Positions 1-9,623 are shown, numbered from the stretch's first letter. The stretch is DNA of 64,000 bases from Desulfovibrio subterraneus (GCF_013340285.1 NZ_BLVO01000016.1:237021-301020); one strand, 5' to 3'. Program-made: numbers and translations. The notes: generated by a model from the sequence alone, not told the origin.

Positions 1-973
1 CATACATCCCCTTCAGCATCGTTTCCCGCGGATGCTTGCCGCGCAGCACTTCCCGCTGTGAGTTCTGGCTTACGTGCGTATAGATTTCAGTCACCAGCAG
101 GGAGCTGTGGCCCAATAAGGTTTGTATATTTCGTATATCAACGCCGTTATCGAGCAGCATGGTGGCTATGGTGTGGCGGAACATATGCGGGGTAATGCGA
201 TCCTTCACCCCTGCGATTCCCTGAAACTTCCGGACGATACGCCGCACGGACTGGTCAGACAGCGGCCTGCCGTCACGGTTTCGGTAGAACGCCTCTCCCT
301 GTTCGAGATATGCCGCATAGGCAGCCTTGTACGCCTTCAGCGCCGTCAGCGTCTGCTTGCTGCACAACGGCACCATGCGCTCACGCTTGCCTTTGCCGAA
401 GATACGCACTGAGCCGATTCTGCAATCCACATCTTCCACTTTAAGCGCGCACAGCTCGGAAACACGCATCCCCGTTGCAAACAGCATTTCCAGCACAGCG
501 ACATCACGCAAGGCCTCACGCTCCCGATGTGCAGACACATTGCTCCCCTGTCCCGACTTGTATGCAGCCTTGAAAACCTTCTCCACTGCCCCTTTTTCTA
601 TGGTTCTGGGCAGGGTTCGACTTTTGTCGAGATTCAGCTTCATCTTGCGGAACGGGCTGGATTCAACCACATCTTCGCGCTCCAGAAAGGCGAACAGCGA
701 TTTCAACGCTGCGGCCTTGCGCTTGATGCTCCTTGGCTTATAGCGACCATGCAACTCTTCGAGATACTCGCGGATCGTATTTCGAGACACCTCCGCAACG
801 GGCATCTCCCCGCCCCCCTCCTTCTCCACAAAGTCGAGGAACTGCCTGAAATCCATAGTGTAAGCCTTCAGCGTATGCTCGGTAAGATCCCGTTCCACCT
901 TGCAATGGCGCATGAAAAGGGAAACGGCATCAACCACCTTCAAACCGATCACGGAAACTACTGCTTCAACCAA
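1..973 (-). CDS. Tyrosine-type site-specific recombinase/integrase (3' end outside window)
   Basis: This frame is open on the minus strand from base 973 to base 1 and runs off the window, giving 324 codons without a stop. An AGGAGG sits 7 nt before a TTG, which I take as the start; a GTG seven codons later is the alternative. The N-terminal part looks like the SAM-like core-binding domain (HTLKAYTMDFRQFLDF). The catalytic set is intact: Arg in ATGMRVSELCAL (about residue 170), Lys in GKGKRERMVPL, H-x-x-R in HMFRH (263-266), His in LGHSS (about 289) and the Tyr nucleophile in IYTHV (about 298). XerC/XerD-type resolvases and phage or island integrases share this layout. The neighbour that would decide between them lies left of base 1. 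No att site is visible to the right. Confidence 0.9.
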   Translation of the reverse strand, partial: MVEAVVSVIGLKVVDAVSLFMRHCKVERDLTEHTLKAYTMDFRQFLDFVEKEGGGEMPVAEVSRNTIREYLEELHGRYKPRSIKRKAAALKSLFAFLEREDVVESSPFRKMKLNLDKSRTLPRTIEKGAVEKVFKAAYKSGQGSNVSAHREREALRDVAVLEMLFATGMRVSELCALKVEDVDCRIGSVRIFGKGKRERMVPLCSKQTLTALKAYKAAYAAYLEQGEAFYRNRDGRPLSDQSVRRIVRKFQGIAGVKDRITPHMFRHTIATMLLDNGVDIRNIQTLLGHSSLLVTEIYTHVSQNSQREVLRGKHPRETMLKGMY

Positions 974-1173
974 AACAATTCCTCCTGAACGAGAACTTGA
1001 TATTCCTATATATGCTTGCAAATATTAAATATATTCTCAATATGGGTCACTCCGGTCAAGTTCTTTGCTCAATCAATCACTTATACAGGCAGGTTGACAG
1101 CGATCTGTGAAAACTGATGAATATAATGCCAGTTACACTTCTTCCATGCCCCCACCCAAACAAGGAGCCTCAC

Positions 1174-1569
1174 ATGCCCTTTGTCTGCATCGAGATTCGC
1201 AAGCAATACACGCAGGAAGAGGAGGTCGGCATCATCAACGCCGTGCATGCCGCCTTGCAGGAAGCCTTTCTGATCAAGCCTGACGACAAGCACATCCGCC
1301 TGATCGTGCATAAGCCGCACCGCTTCACATGTCCCGACGGCAAGGCGAAGCCTGAATGCAGCACCATGGTAACCATAGACGCCTTTGCCGGACGTTCGCT
1401 GGATGCCAAGCGCGCCCTGTACAAGGCCATTGTGCGCAATCTTGAACCCTTCGGTATTCCGGCAGACCATGTGCTGACCGTGCTGCGCGAACACCCGCAG
1501 GAAAACTGGGGCGTGCGCGGCGGACAGGCGGCCTGTGACATTCAGCTTGGGTTCAAGGTAGACGTGTAA
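1174..1569 (+). CDS. Tautomerase-superfamily small protein
   Basis: A 131-residue protein beginning Met-Pro (MPFVCIEIRKQYTQEEE). Pro-1 as N-terminal base is the hallmark of the 4-oxalocrotonate tautomerase superfamily. An in-frame start exists at 1117, but AAGGAG at 1162-1167 lies 6 nt before the ATG at 1174, and only this start puts Pro next to Met, so I chose it. The length fits the longer, two-repeat-like tautomerases rather than the 60-residue 4-OT class. The natural substrate cannot be deduced. It stands alone between the recombinase and the helicase gene, both more than 150 bp away, so there is no operon context. Confidence 0.7.
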   Translation: MPFVCIEIRKQYTQEEEVGIINAVHAALQEAFLIKPDDKHIRLIVHKPHRFTCPDGKAKPECSTMVTIDAFAGRSLDAKRALYKAIVRNLEPFGIPADHVLTVLREHPQENWGVRGGQAACDIQLGFKVDV

Positions 1570-1807
1570 CCGCCGTTGTCAGCGATGCCCGAACCATATC
1601 CTGTTGGCATGTAACGGACTGTGCCGGATGGCGTAACGCGGTACAGGACTGACGAAGCTGGCAGTCCCTGCGCCAAAGCGTTTCAGGCTGCTTTGCTGAT
1701 GCTGATGGAGAGCGCACGACATCTCCCGCACCGTACCGGTCATCTTCCGGCAGCGTCGTAGCGTTCTGTTGACAAACCGGCCCGCGGCCCATCATGGTTC
1801 CCTGCGT

Positions 1808-4800
1808 ATGCATGACGAAGCGGAAATCATATCGGAGTACGTGGGTGCGCTGAAAGCGTCTGACCGGCTTGGCGAGCAGGTGGTCTACCATCGCGTGCTG
1901 CCGGAAGCAGCGGCGCAGTTCGCGCCGAACAAGCGCCCGTGGTCCACTGCCATGCGCGACCTGCTGGCCATGCAGGGCATTCGCGAGTTGTATGCGCATC
2001 AGGCGCTGGCAACAGACTACATCCGCTCGGGCAGGCATGTGGTGGTGGCAACCCCCACGGCCAGCGGCAAAACCTTCGTCTACAACCTGCCGGTGATCGA
2101 ACGCTTTCTGCAGGACCGCGACGCCCGTGCGCTCTACCTCTTTCCGCTCAAGGCGCTGGCGCAGGACCAGCTCAAGACCTTCCGCCAGCTGACCGCGCAC
2201 TGGCCCAAAGAAGCGCGTCCGGAAGCCGCCATCTATGACGGCGACACCACCCCGCATTTCCGCAAGAAGATACGCACCAATCCGCCCACGGTGCTGATGA
2301 CGAATCCGGAAATGCTGCATCTTTCCATTCTGCCGCACCATGAGCAGTGGGTGCAGTTTCTGGCCTCGCTCCAGTACATTGTGGTGGACGAGGTGCACAC
2401 CTATCGCGGCGTGCTCGGCTCGCACATGGCGCAGCTCTTCCGCCGCCTGCTGCGCATCTGCAAGCAATACGGCATTACGCCCACCTTCATTTTCTGCTCC
2501 GCCACAGTGGGCAACCCCGGCGAACTGTGCCGCCAGCTGACCGGCCTGCCGGAATCCGACATTCAGGTCATCACGCAGAGTGGCGCACCGCAGGGCAAGC
2601 GGCATTTCGTGTTTCTGGACCCGTATGAGAGCCCTTCCACCGCTGCCATACAGCTTTTGAAATCCGCGCTTTCCCGCAACCTGCGCACCATCGTGTATAC
2701 GCAGTCGCGCAAGATGACGGAGCTTATCAGTCTGTGGGCGGGCCAGAAGTCCGGCCCGTACAAGGAACGCATCTCCGCCTACAGAGCGGGCTTTCTTCCC
2801 GAAGAACGGCGCGAGATTGAAGCAAAGATGTCCAGCGGCGAGCTGCTTGCGGTCATCTCCACCAGTGCGCTTGAGCTGGGCATAGACATCGGCGCGCTCG
2901 ACCTGTGCATTCTGGTGGGCTACCCCGGCACGGTCATGGCAACCATGCAGCGCGGCGGCCGCGTGGGCCGAGCCACGCAGGAAAGTGCCGTGGTGCTGGT
3001 GGCGGGCGAGGATGCGCTGGATCAGTATTTCATGCGGCATCCGCAGGACTTTTTTGAACGCCCTGCCGAGCATGCGGTGTTGAACCCGCATAATCCGGTG
3101 ATCCTGAAACGGCATCTGGAATGCGCGGCGGCGGAACTGAGCCTGCGGCCCGCAGAACCGTGGCTGCAGGCGCAGGACGTGCAGAGCGCCATACATGAAC
3201 TGGAGATGGAAGGCCTGCTGCTGCGCGATGCGGACGACACCGCCATATTTGCCGCACGCAAACGGCCACAGCGCCATGTGGACCTGCGCGGCGCGGGCAA
3301 CAGCTTTCATATCCAGACCACGGACGGCACGGTCATCGGCAGCGTGGACGGCATAAAAGCCCTGCGCGAAACCCACCCCGGTGCGGTGTATCTGCACAAG
3401 GGTACCACGTGGACCGTCACATCGCTGGACCTTGAAACCCGCACGGCCCGCGTAGCCGAAGACAAGGTGGACTATTACACCCGCGTGCGCGGCAACAAGG
3501 ATACCGAAATTCTGGAAGTGCTGGACCAGAAGGTGGTGTGGGGCACCCGCATCTGCCTCGGCAGGCTGCGTGTTACCGAATACATCAGCGGATACGAACG
3601 GCGCAGCGTGCGCGGTGGCGGCAACCTGCTCGGCATCATCCCGCTGGACCTGCCGCCGCAGGTTTTCGAGACCGAAGGCTTGTGGTTCGAGATACCCATG
3701 GACGTGCAGCGCGCCATGGAAGACGCCTTCATGCACTTCATGGGTTCCATCCACGCCATAGAACACGCGGCCATAGGCATTCTGCCCCTGCTGGTCATGA
3801 CGGACCGCAACGACCTTGGCGGCATTTCCACGCCCATGCACGCGCAGGTGGGCAAGCCTGCGGTATTCATCTACGATGGCATGCCCGGTGGCGCTGGGCT
3901 GACCAGACTGGCCTTTGAACGTGCGCAGGATATGTTTGAGCGCACGTTTGCGGTTATCCGCGACTGCGGCTGCGAACTGGGCTGCCCTTCGTGCGTGCAT
4001 TCGCCCAAGTGCGGCTCAGGCAACCGGCCCATAGACAAGGCCGGAGCCCTTGATCTGCTGCTGCGCCTCGGTTCCCGCGATGCCGCTGCTGATGAACAGC
4101 TGCGCGAACAGTTCGTATTACAACCTGTCAGTCAAAATAGTGGGCAATCCAGCGGGCAATCCGGCTCTGCGCCGTTTGAAGCCACCGCACATTCTGCCTC
4201 TGTCCTGCCAGAGAACCCTGACGTGGCAACGCCTCCTGCCAAGTTTGCGCCCGCTGGCGGAATGGAAGCTGCCAGACAAAGCGAATCACCACATCCCCCC
4301 CTGCCCGCTGGAGGCATGCCGCAGAATTCACCCTCAGCCTCTGCCGACTCTCTTTCCGTTCCGAAATTCACCCCTGCCCGCTATGCGGTGCTGGACGTGG
4401 AAACCCAGCTTTCCGCGCAGGAAGTCGGCGGCTGGAACCGTGCCGAACGCATGCGCGTGAGTGTTGCGGTTCTCTACGATTCCGCAACGGATGCCTTTAC
4501 CGCCTACACGGAAGACCGCATGCCCGAGATGCTGAAGCTGCTTGAAGAGTTCGAGCTTGTGGTGGGCTTCAATATCCTGCGTTTCGACTACAAGGTGCTG
4601 TCGGCCTATACCACGCAGAACCTTGCCACCCTGCCCACGCTGGATATGCTGGATGTAATCCGCAAGCGGCTGAGTTACCGCGTTTCGCTGGATAATCTGG
4701 GTTCGGCCACCTTTGATGCTCCCAAGTCTGCGGACGGGTTGCAGGCGCTCAAATGGTGGAAGGAAGGCAAGGTGGACGAGATTGCCCGCTACTGCGAGCA

Positions 4801-4906
4801 GGATGTGCGCATAACCCGCGATTTGTACCTGCACGGCCGCGAGCACGGCTATGTGCTTTTTACCAATAAAGCCAAGCAGAAAGTCCGCATTCTTGTGGAC
4901 TGGTAG
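1808..4906 (+). CDS. DEVH helicase with DUF1998-type Zn domain fused to a C-terminal exonuclease (MrfA-MrfB-like)
   Basis: About 1032 residues from ATG 1808; an in-frame TTG at 1769 would add 13. Helicase motifs in order: Walker A TPTASGKT (about 81-88), DEVH (about 194), SAT (about 230) and motif VI QRGGRVGRA (about 380). A cysteine cluster, CGCELGCPSCVHSPKC (about 720-735), matches the C-terminal zinc site of the YprA/MrfA family. After a Ser/Pro-rich linker (about 765-855) a RNase H-fold 3'-5' exonuclease-like domain follows, with VLDVET, FNILRFDY and YCEQDV supplying DEDD-type acidic residues. In Bacillus subtilis the helicase MrfA and exonuclease MrfB are separate proteins acting in UvrABC-independent repair of mitomycin C damage. 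A DNA-repair role here is inferred from that family. No partner gene is adjacent. Confidence 0.85.
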   Translation: MHDEAEIISEYVGALKASDRLGEQVVYHRVLPEAAAQFAPNKRPWSTAMRDLLAMQGIRELYAHQALATDYIRSGRHVVVATPTASGKTFVYNLPVIERFLQDRDARALYLFPLKALAQDQLKTFRQLTAHWPKEARPEAAIYDGDTTPHFRKKIRTNPPTVLMTNPEMLHLSILPHHEQWVQFLASLQYIVVDEVHTYRGVLGSHMAQLFRRLLRICKQYGITPTFIFCSATVGNPGELCRQLTGLPESDIQVITQSGAPQGKRHFVFLDPYESPSTAAIQLLKSALSRNLRTIVYTQSRKMTELISLWAGQKSGPYKERISAYRAGFLPEERREIEAKMSSGELLAVISTSALELGIDIGALDLCILVGYPGTVMATMQRGGRVGRATQESAVVLVAGEDALDQYFMRHPQDFFERPAEHAVLNPHNPVILKRHLECAAAELSLRPAEPWLQAQDVQSAIHELEMEGLLLRDADDTAIFAARKRPQRHVDLRGAGNSFHIQTTDGTVIGSVDGIKALRETHPGAVYLHKGTTWTVTSLDLETRTARVAEDKVDYYTRVRGNKDTEILEVLDQKVVWGTRICLGRLRVTEYISGYERRSVRGGGNLLGIIPLDLPPQVFETEGLWFEIPMDVQRAMEDAFMHFMGSIHAIEHAAIGILPLLVMTDRNDLGGISTPMHAQVGKPAVFIYDGMPGGAGLTRLAFERAQDMFERTFAVIRDCGCELGCPSCVHSPKCGSGNRPIDKAGALDLLLRLGSRDAAADEQLREQFVLQPVSQNSGQSSGQSGSAPFEATAHSASVLPENPDVATPPAKFAPAGGMEAARQSESPHPPLPAGGMPQNSPSASADSLSVPKFTPARYAVLDVETQLSAQEVGGWNRAERMRVSVAVLYDSATDAFTAYTEDRMPEMLKLLEEFELVVGFNILRFDYKVLSAYTTQNLATLPTLDMLDVIRKRLSYRVSLDNLGSATFDAPKSADGLQALKWWKEGKVDEIARYCEQDVRITRDLYLHGREHGYVLFTNKAKQKVRILVDW

Positions 4907-5369
4907 CCTGAGCATCTGAACGGTCAGCATTTGCTGACGCCTCTTTGCGTATTTCTCTTTTCCTTATCAGGAATCGTGTGTTATAAAGTGCATTCTTGCC
5001 CTCTCCTTAAGGATGGGGCGTTTTTTAGAGTATACTTGCTGTTTCTGCAGGCTGTGCTCCAATGAGTTTCTGTGAGCCGGACCGGGCAAATAGCCCAACC
5101 CAATAACCGGCCGGAACCCGTTCAGAGCAACCCCATACAGGCACGGGCAGGCACAGACAAAAGAAGAACAGGCCAGCCCATGCGCGAACCATGGCGGGCT
5201 ATCCACTCCGGCCTGTTCTGGCTGTTCTGGTAACTTTGCCAGTTCGGTATGTTCTGTTTGCCTAGTCTGTTCAGGCTATATTCAGGCTGCGTTCAGCCTG
5301 CATGGTCCGCATAAACAGCCGGGCATAGGGCCCTTACCCGTCACACATTGATTTGCTGGAGGAAAAAGC
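4907..5369. other. Intergenic region upstream of the FAD/Fe-S oxidoreductase
   Basis: No convincing gene. The second half contains a large inverted repeat (5165-5219, listed separately). Short repeated phrases around CAGGCTG and TTCAGGCT at 5265-5300 may belong to the leader. The ribosome site GGAGGA at 5358-5363 serves the ATG at 5370. Confidence 0.5.
5165..5219. repeat. Long inverted repeat in the leader region
   Basis: Outer arms AGAACAGGCC (5165-5174) and GGCCTGTTCT (5210-5219) are perfect complements. Directly inside, AGCCC (5175-5179) can pair with GGGCT. It lies 150 bp before the start at 5370 and about 260 bp after the helicase stop. It has no T-run on the plus side, so a leader structure or operator is as likely as a terminator. 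Confidence 0.55.
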
Positions 5370-8198
5370 ATGTTGCCGGCACCGTATGCTGATTTCTACA
5401 AGGAAGTCCTCGAAGTCGTCCCCAAGCATTGCATCTACACCGACCCGCTCCGCGTGCTCGCCTACGGTACCGATGCGAGCTTCTACCGCCTCATTCCCAA
5501 AATGGTCATCGATACCAATGAAGAGGCGGAACTCATCCACATTCTCAAGCTTTCCAATAAATACCGCATTCCGGTTACCTTCCGCGCTGCGGGAACAAGC
5601 CTTTCCGGTCAGGCGGTATCCGATTCCGTGCTGGTGCGCCTTGGCGATGGCTGGCGCAAGTTCCGCATCTTCGACGATGCCAGCCGCATAACCCTGCAGC
5701 CCGGCATTATCGGCACCAATGCCAACCGCCTGCTGGCAGAGTTCGGCAAGAAGATCGGTCCGGACCCGGCATCCATCGACTCTGCCAAGATCGGCGGCAT
5801 TGTGGCCAACAACGCCTCCGGCATGTGCTGCGGCGTTGCCGAAAACAGCTACAAGACGCTGGACAAGATGCGCATTGTGTTCTGGGACGGCACCGTGCTC
5901 GACACCTCGGACGACAAGAGCCGTGCGGAATTTTCGCGCAAGCATCCCAACATTCTTGAACGTGTGCGCCTGCTGCGTCAGGAAGTGGTGGCAGATTCCA
6001 CCCTTGCCGACCAGATTGCCCGCAAGTTCAAGATCAAGAACACCACAGGGTACAGCCTGAACGCGCTGGTGGATTTTGAAGATCCCTACGATATCATTCA
6101 GCACCTCATGGTGGGTTCTGAAGGTTCTCTCGGCTTCATCTCCGAAGTGACCTACCGCACCGTGGTGGAACACCCGCACAAGGCATCTGCCCTGATATTC
6201 TTCCCGGATATCAAATCCGCGTGCGAGGCCACCATCATTCTGCGCGACACACCCGTTTCCGCCGTGGAACTGATGGATGACCGCGCCCTGCGCTCCGTGG
6301 CAGGCAAGCCGGGCATGCCCGCAAGCCTTACCGGAGACATTGCGGACAACACCACCGCCCTGCTCGTGGAAACCCGCGCCGCCACCAAGGCGCAGATGAC
6401 CAAGCAGATGGACAAGATCACCAAGTCCATTGCGCACATTCCCAAACTGGGCGATGTGGAATTCACCGACGTGCCTGCCGAGTTCAACAAGCTGTGGGCC
6501 GTGCGCAAGGGCCTGTTCCCTGCTGTCGGCGCCGTGCGCAAGGTCGGCACCACGGTCATTATCGAAGACGTGGCCTTCCCCATCAAGGATCTGGCGCACG
6601 CCACGCTCCGCCTGCAGGAACTCTTCAAGAAATACGAATACAACGAAGCCATCATCTTCGGCCATGCGTTGGAAGGCAACCTGCACTTCGTGTTCACGCA
6701 GGACTTCTCTGAAGCCAAGGAAGTTATCCGCTATCAGGGCTTCATGGACGAAGTGTGCGCCATGGTCGTGAAGGACTACGACGGCTCGCTCAAGGCCGAA
6801 CACGGCACGGGCCGCAACATGGCTCCCTTTGTCGAAATGGAATGGGGCGCAGCCGCATACCGCCTGATGAAGGAGATCAAGAACATCTTCGACCCCTACG
6901 GGCTGCTGAACCCCGGCGTTATCATCAATGAAGACGCAGAGGCACACATCCGCAACCTGAAGCCGCTGCCGCCCGCCCACTCCATTGTGGACACCTGTAT
7001 TGAATGCGGTTTCTGCGAACCCATCTGTCCCTCGCGTAACGCCACGTTCACCCCGCGCCAGCGCATCACCGCATGGCGTGAAATCAGCCGCATGAAGGCC
7101 AGCGACGAGAAGGACAAGCTGCTCAAGAAGCTCTTCTCCGACTACAGCTACTTCGGCGACAACACCTGTGCGACCGACGGCCTGTGCGCCACCCGCTGTC
7201 CCGTGGGCATCAACACCGGCTCGTTCATCAAGAAGCTGCGTGGGGAGAACGTAACCCCGCGTCAGGCCAAGGCTGCGGACTGGGTGGCAAACAACTTCGG
7301 CACCGTTGCCAAGGTTGTGGCAAACACCCTGAAGGGTGTGAACCTTGCGCACAAGCTGCTCGGCACCAAGGTCATGGATACCGGCTCGCAGACCCTGCGC
7401 GTGCTCTCGCTGAAAAAGGTGCCGCTGTGGAACAGGCAGATGCCCAAGGGCATAAGCCCCGTGAAGCCGGTGCCCGTGAATCCGGCCAACCCGCTGAAAG
7501 TGGTCTATTTCCCCAGCTGCATCAGCCGCACCATGGGGCCGGCAGAAGGCGATGCAGAAAAGACCGAACTGCCCAGAAAGACCATCGCCCTGCTGCTTAA
7601 GGCCGGATACGAGGTCATCTTCCCCGAACGTCTGGGCGACCTGTGCTGTGGTCAGGCCTTTGAATCCAAGGGTTTTGATGCGCAGGCAGACATGAAGTCC
7701 AAGGAGCTTTCCGAAGCCCTGCTCAAGGCCAGCAACAACGGCGAATATCCCATCCTCAGCGATACCAGCCCCTGCCTGTACCGCATGAAGGAAACCATGG
7801 ATAAGCGCCTCACCCTGTTCGAGCCCATCGAGTTTGTGCTCACCCACCTGAAGGACAAGCTCGCCTTCACCAAGGTGTCCAGAACCGTGGCGCTGCATTC
7901 AACCTGCACCGCCCGCAAGATGGGGCTGGACGGCAAGTTCAAGGAACTGGCCGAGCTGTGCGCCGAAAAGGTTGTGGTGCCGGAAAACGTGTTCTGCTGC
8001 GGCTTCGCAGGCGACCGCGGATTCCGCTATCCTGAACTGAACAAGGCCGCCCTTGCCGAACTGAAGGCACAGGTCGAGCACTGCTCGGAAGGCTACTCCA
8101 CCTCGCGCACCTGCGAAGTGGGTCTGGCACTGCACGCCACCATTCCGTACCGCAACGTGATCTACCTTGTGGATGAGGCAACACGGGAACTGAAGTAG
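5370..8198 (+). CDS. dld: FAD-binding/4Fe-4S oxidoreductase, D-lactate (2-hydroxyacid) dehydrogenase type
   Basis: 942 residues. The order is an N-terminal FAD-binding PCMH/VAO-type module, an FAD-oxidase C-terminal module, then a ferredoxin-like segment CIECGFCEPICP (from about 543) and a second cluster CATDGLCATRCP (from about 600), then two cysteine-rich CCG elements, LCCGQ (about 758) and FCCGF (about 874). This is a GlcD-like and a GlcF/LldE-like half in one chain, as in the Dld-II/YdiJ group. Those enzymes oxidise D-lactate or related 2-hydroxyacids at the inner membrane face and pass electrons to quinone. D-lactate as substrate is inferred from the family; no lactate permease is adjacent. 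The start is supported by GGAGGA 6 nt before the ATG. A terminator hairpin follows. Confidence 0.8.
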   Translation: MLPAPYADFYKEVLEVVPKHCIYTDPLRVLAYGTDASFYRLIPKMVIDTNEEAELIHILKLSNKYRIPVTFRAAGTSLSGQAVSDSVLVRLGDGWRKFRIFDDASRITLQPGIIGTNANRLLAEFGKKIGPDPASIDSAKIGGIVANNASGMCCGVAENSYKTLDKMRIVFWDGTVLDTSDDKSRAEFSRKHPNILERVRLLRQEVVADSTLADQIARKFKIKNTTGYSLNALVDFEDPYDIIQHLMVGSEGSLGFISEVTYRTVVEHPHKASALIFFPDIKSACEATIILRDTPVSAVELMDDRALRSVAGKPGMPASLTGDIADNTTALLVETRAATKAQMTKQMDKITKSIAHIPKLGDVEFTDVPAEFNKLWAVRKGLFPAVGAVRKVGTTVIIEDVAFPIKDLAHATLRLQELFKKYEYNEAIIFGHALEGNLHFVFTQDFSEAKEVIRYQGFMDEVCAMVVKDYDGSLKAEHGTGRNMAPFVEMEWGAAAYRLMKEIKNIFDPYGLLNPGVIINEDAEAHIRNLKPLPPAHSIVDTCIECGFCEPICPSRNATFTPRQRITAWREISRMKASDEKDKLLKKLFSDYSYFGDNTCATDGLCATRCPVGINTGSFIKKLRGENVTPRQAKAADWVANNFGTVAKVVANTLKGVNLAHKLLGTKVMDTGSQTLRVLSLKKVPLWNRQMPKGISPVKPVPVNPANPLKVVYFPSCISRTMGPAEGDAEKTELPRKTIALLLKAGYEVIFPERLGDLCCGQAFESKGFDAQADMKSKELSEALLKASNNGEYPILSDTSPCLYRMKETMDKRLTLFEPIEFVLTHLKDKLAFTKVSRTVALHSTCTARKMGLDGKFKELAELCAEKVVVPENVFCCGFAGDRGFRYPELNKAALAELKAQVEHCSEGYSTSRTCEVGLALHATIPYRNVIYLVDEATRELK

Positions 8199-8222
8199 CT
8201 AAATCACCATACGAAGATAAAT

Positions 8223-8254
8223 AAACAGCCGGGGTGGCAACGCCCCGGCTGTTT
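8223..8254 (+). terminator. Terminator-like hairpin after the dld-type gene
   Basis: Perfect 12-bp arms AAACAGCCGGGG (8223-8234) and CCCCGGCTGTTT (8243-8254) with an 8-nt loop, 24 bp after the stop codon. The T-tract is part of the stem only, so termination may be partly Rho-dependent. Confidence 0.7.
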
Positions 8255-8383
8255 ACGTTGATGGACATTGCAATCCACAGGCTTCGCGTATAAACAAAAA
8301 AACCTGATCGTGAAGGGGGGGCGTTCACGTTGACCTTCACCATATGGTACACACTCTAACGACTACTGTTATGGGGGCATAAC

Positions 8384-8725
8384 ATGATCATTTGGAGCGG
8401 TTTGGGATTTCTGATCCCGGTTATTGCTTTCGGCTGCCTGTGGCTGGTGCTCGGCGTAACCGACTTTGCTTTAGGTGCCGATTATAAGACTGGACACGAC
8501 TGGCTACTCGGTGCTTCTCTTCTTCTGTCCGGCATCGTGTCGTGGTTTCTGGGGCGCTTCCTCACTGCACGGCAGGGACGCGTCACGATCGACAAGAATA
8601 CCGGCGAAGAAGTTCTGGTTACCCCCAGCAATTCCCTCTTCTTCATCAAGATGCAATGGTGGGGACCGATCTTCTTCTTTTTGGGTCTGGTTGTGATTGT
8701 GCTAGACCTCATACCTAAAGGCTAA
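8384..8725 (+). CDS. Small hypothetical membrane protein
   Basis: 113 residues that I do not recognise. Hydrophobic segments at about 5-27, 43-60 and 92-110 suggest three membrane helices. Between the second and third is a basic/polar stretch with TARQGRVTIDKNTGEE, then NSLFFIKMQWWGP. A purine-rich GGGGGC precedes the ATG by 6 nt. It stands alone between the dld terminator and the convergent eutC gene. No function can be proposed. Confidence 0.6.
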   Translation: MIIWSGLGFLIPVIAFGCLWLVLGVTDFALGADYKTGHDWLLGASLLLSGIVSWFLGRFLTARQGRVTIDKNTGEEVLVTPSNSLFFIKMQWWGPIFFFLGLVVIVLDLIPKG

Positions 8726-8751
8726 CCGCCAGACTACTTGCCGTTGCCTGC

Positions 8752-8773
8752 CCCAAGTCTAACGCCACTTGGG
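8752..8773. other. Hairpin between convergent genes
   Basis: CCCAAGT (8752-8758) pairs with ACTTGGG (8767-8773) over an 8-nt loop. It sits between the 3' ends of the small membrane protein and eutC and could end transcription from either side. No T-run. Confidence 0.4.
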
Positions 8774-8851
8774 CGGGTAACATTCCACACAGATAAGACA
8801 GTCCCTGAGATGGACTGACTCTTCGGCACAAGCTTTCATCAACCCAACGGC

Positions 8852-9613
8852 CTACTCCACCGCGACCTGATCGTCCTTCAGGTCCACACCGGATATGCCG
8901 CGACGCAGCGATTCCCTGAGCAGGTAATGCAGCGTCTCCGCAGCCTGCGCGTAACTTTGTCCGGCAGGGCGGATGTTTGAAATGCAGTTGCGCCGCTCGT
9001 CCGTGGTACCCGGCCTGGCATCATAGGTCATGTATATGCCCATGCTGTCCGGCGAGGTCAGGCCCGGGCGTTCGCCTATGAGCATGACCACCACCTTGGC
9101 GCCCAGAATGGCGGCCACGGCATCGCCCGCCGCAACGCGCCCCTGCTCAACATGGACCAGAGGAGAATAGCGCACACCTTCCATGACGTTTTCACGGAAG
9201 ACCTTGAGGAAAGGCACAAGGTTGTTCTGAATGGCAATGGACGACAGCCCCTCTGAAAACACAAGGGCAATATCCGGCTCGGCAGCCTGCGAGGCGGCCA
9301 GCGCGGCAAGGCGCTCTGCGCCGGATGCGGAAAGCTGGCGTCCCAGATCAGGCCGCCGCAAGTATTCCGTGCGGTTGGTGACCTTGCTTTTCACCACCAC
9401 TATGCGCTGCTCCATCACTTCAAGATCATCATACAGCCGCTTGGTATCCAGAGGCTGCAACACAGCATCCCGCGCCTGCGCATGCGCCAGTTGAAAGCGC
9501 AGCACCTCCCGCGTGGGTATGCTCACCCCGCTGCGCCCAATGGCGATGCGGGCATCGGTAAATTCCTTGAGATAGCTCCATGCGTTGCGTTCAACCAGAT
9601 CGGGCAGAAGCAT
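8852..9613 (-). CDS. eutC: Ethanolamine ammonia-lyase small subunit
   Basis: 253 residues. EutC forms the adenosylcobalamin-dependent ethanolamine ammonia-lyase with EutB, converting ethanolamine to acetaldehyde and ammonia. Conserved EutC sequence is present: VFSEGLSS, GERPGLTSPDSMGIYMTY and RRNCISNIRPAG near the C-terminus. The start at 9613 is chosen because AAGGAG lies 6 nt before it. The in-frame TTG at 9631 lies upstream of that ribosome site. The gene follows eutB after 10 nt, so the subunits should be co-translated. No eutA reactivase and no aldehyde or alcohol dehydrogenase is adjacent. Confidence 0.95.
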   Translation of the reverse strand: MLLPDLVERNAWSYLKEFTDARIAIGRSGVSIPTREVLRFQLAHAQARDAVLQPLDTKRLYDDLEVMEQRIVVVKSKVTNRTEYLRRPDLGRQLSASGAERLAALAASQAAEPDIALVFSEGLSSIAIQNNLVPFLKVFRENVMEGVRYSPLVHVEQGRVAAGDAVAAILGAKVVVMLIGERPGLTSPDSMGIYMTYDARPGTTDERRNCISNIRPAGQSYAQAAETLHYLLRESLRRGISGVDLKDDQVAVE

Positions 9614-9623
9614 TTGGTTCTCC

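Noticed and set aside
1553-4000. Long minus-strand open frame (815 codons) opposite the helicase gene
   Set aside because: The plus-strand frame has complete helicase and exonuclease motifs. The antisense frame gives His/Gln/Arg-rich, motif-free protein, as expected from high GC at third codon positions.
5334-7898. 854-codon minus-strand frame opposite the dld-type gene
   Set aside because: Shadow of a gene with clear FAD and Fe-S motifs; no ribosome site and unnatural composition.
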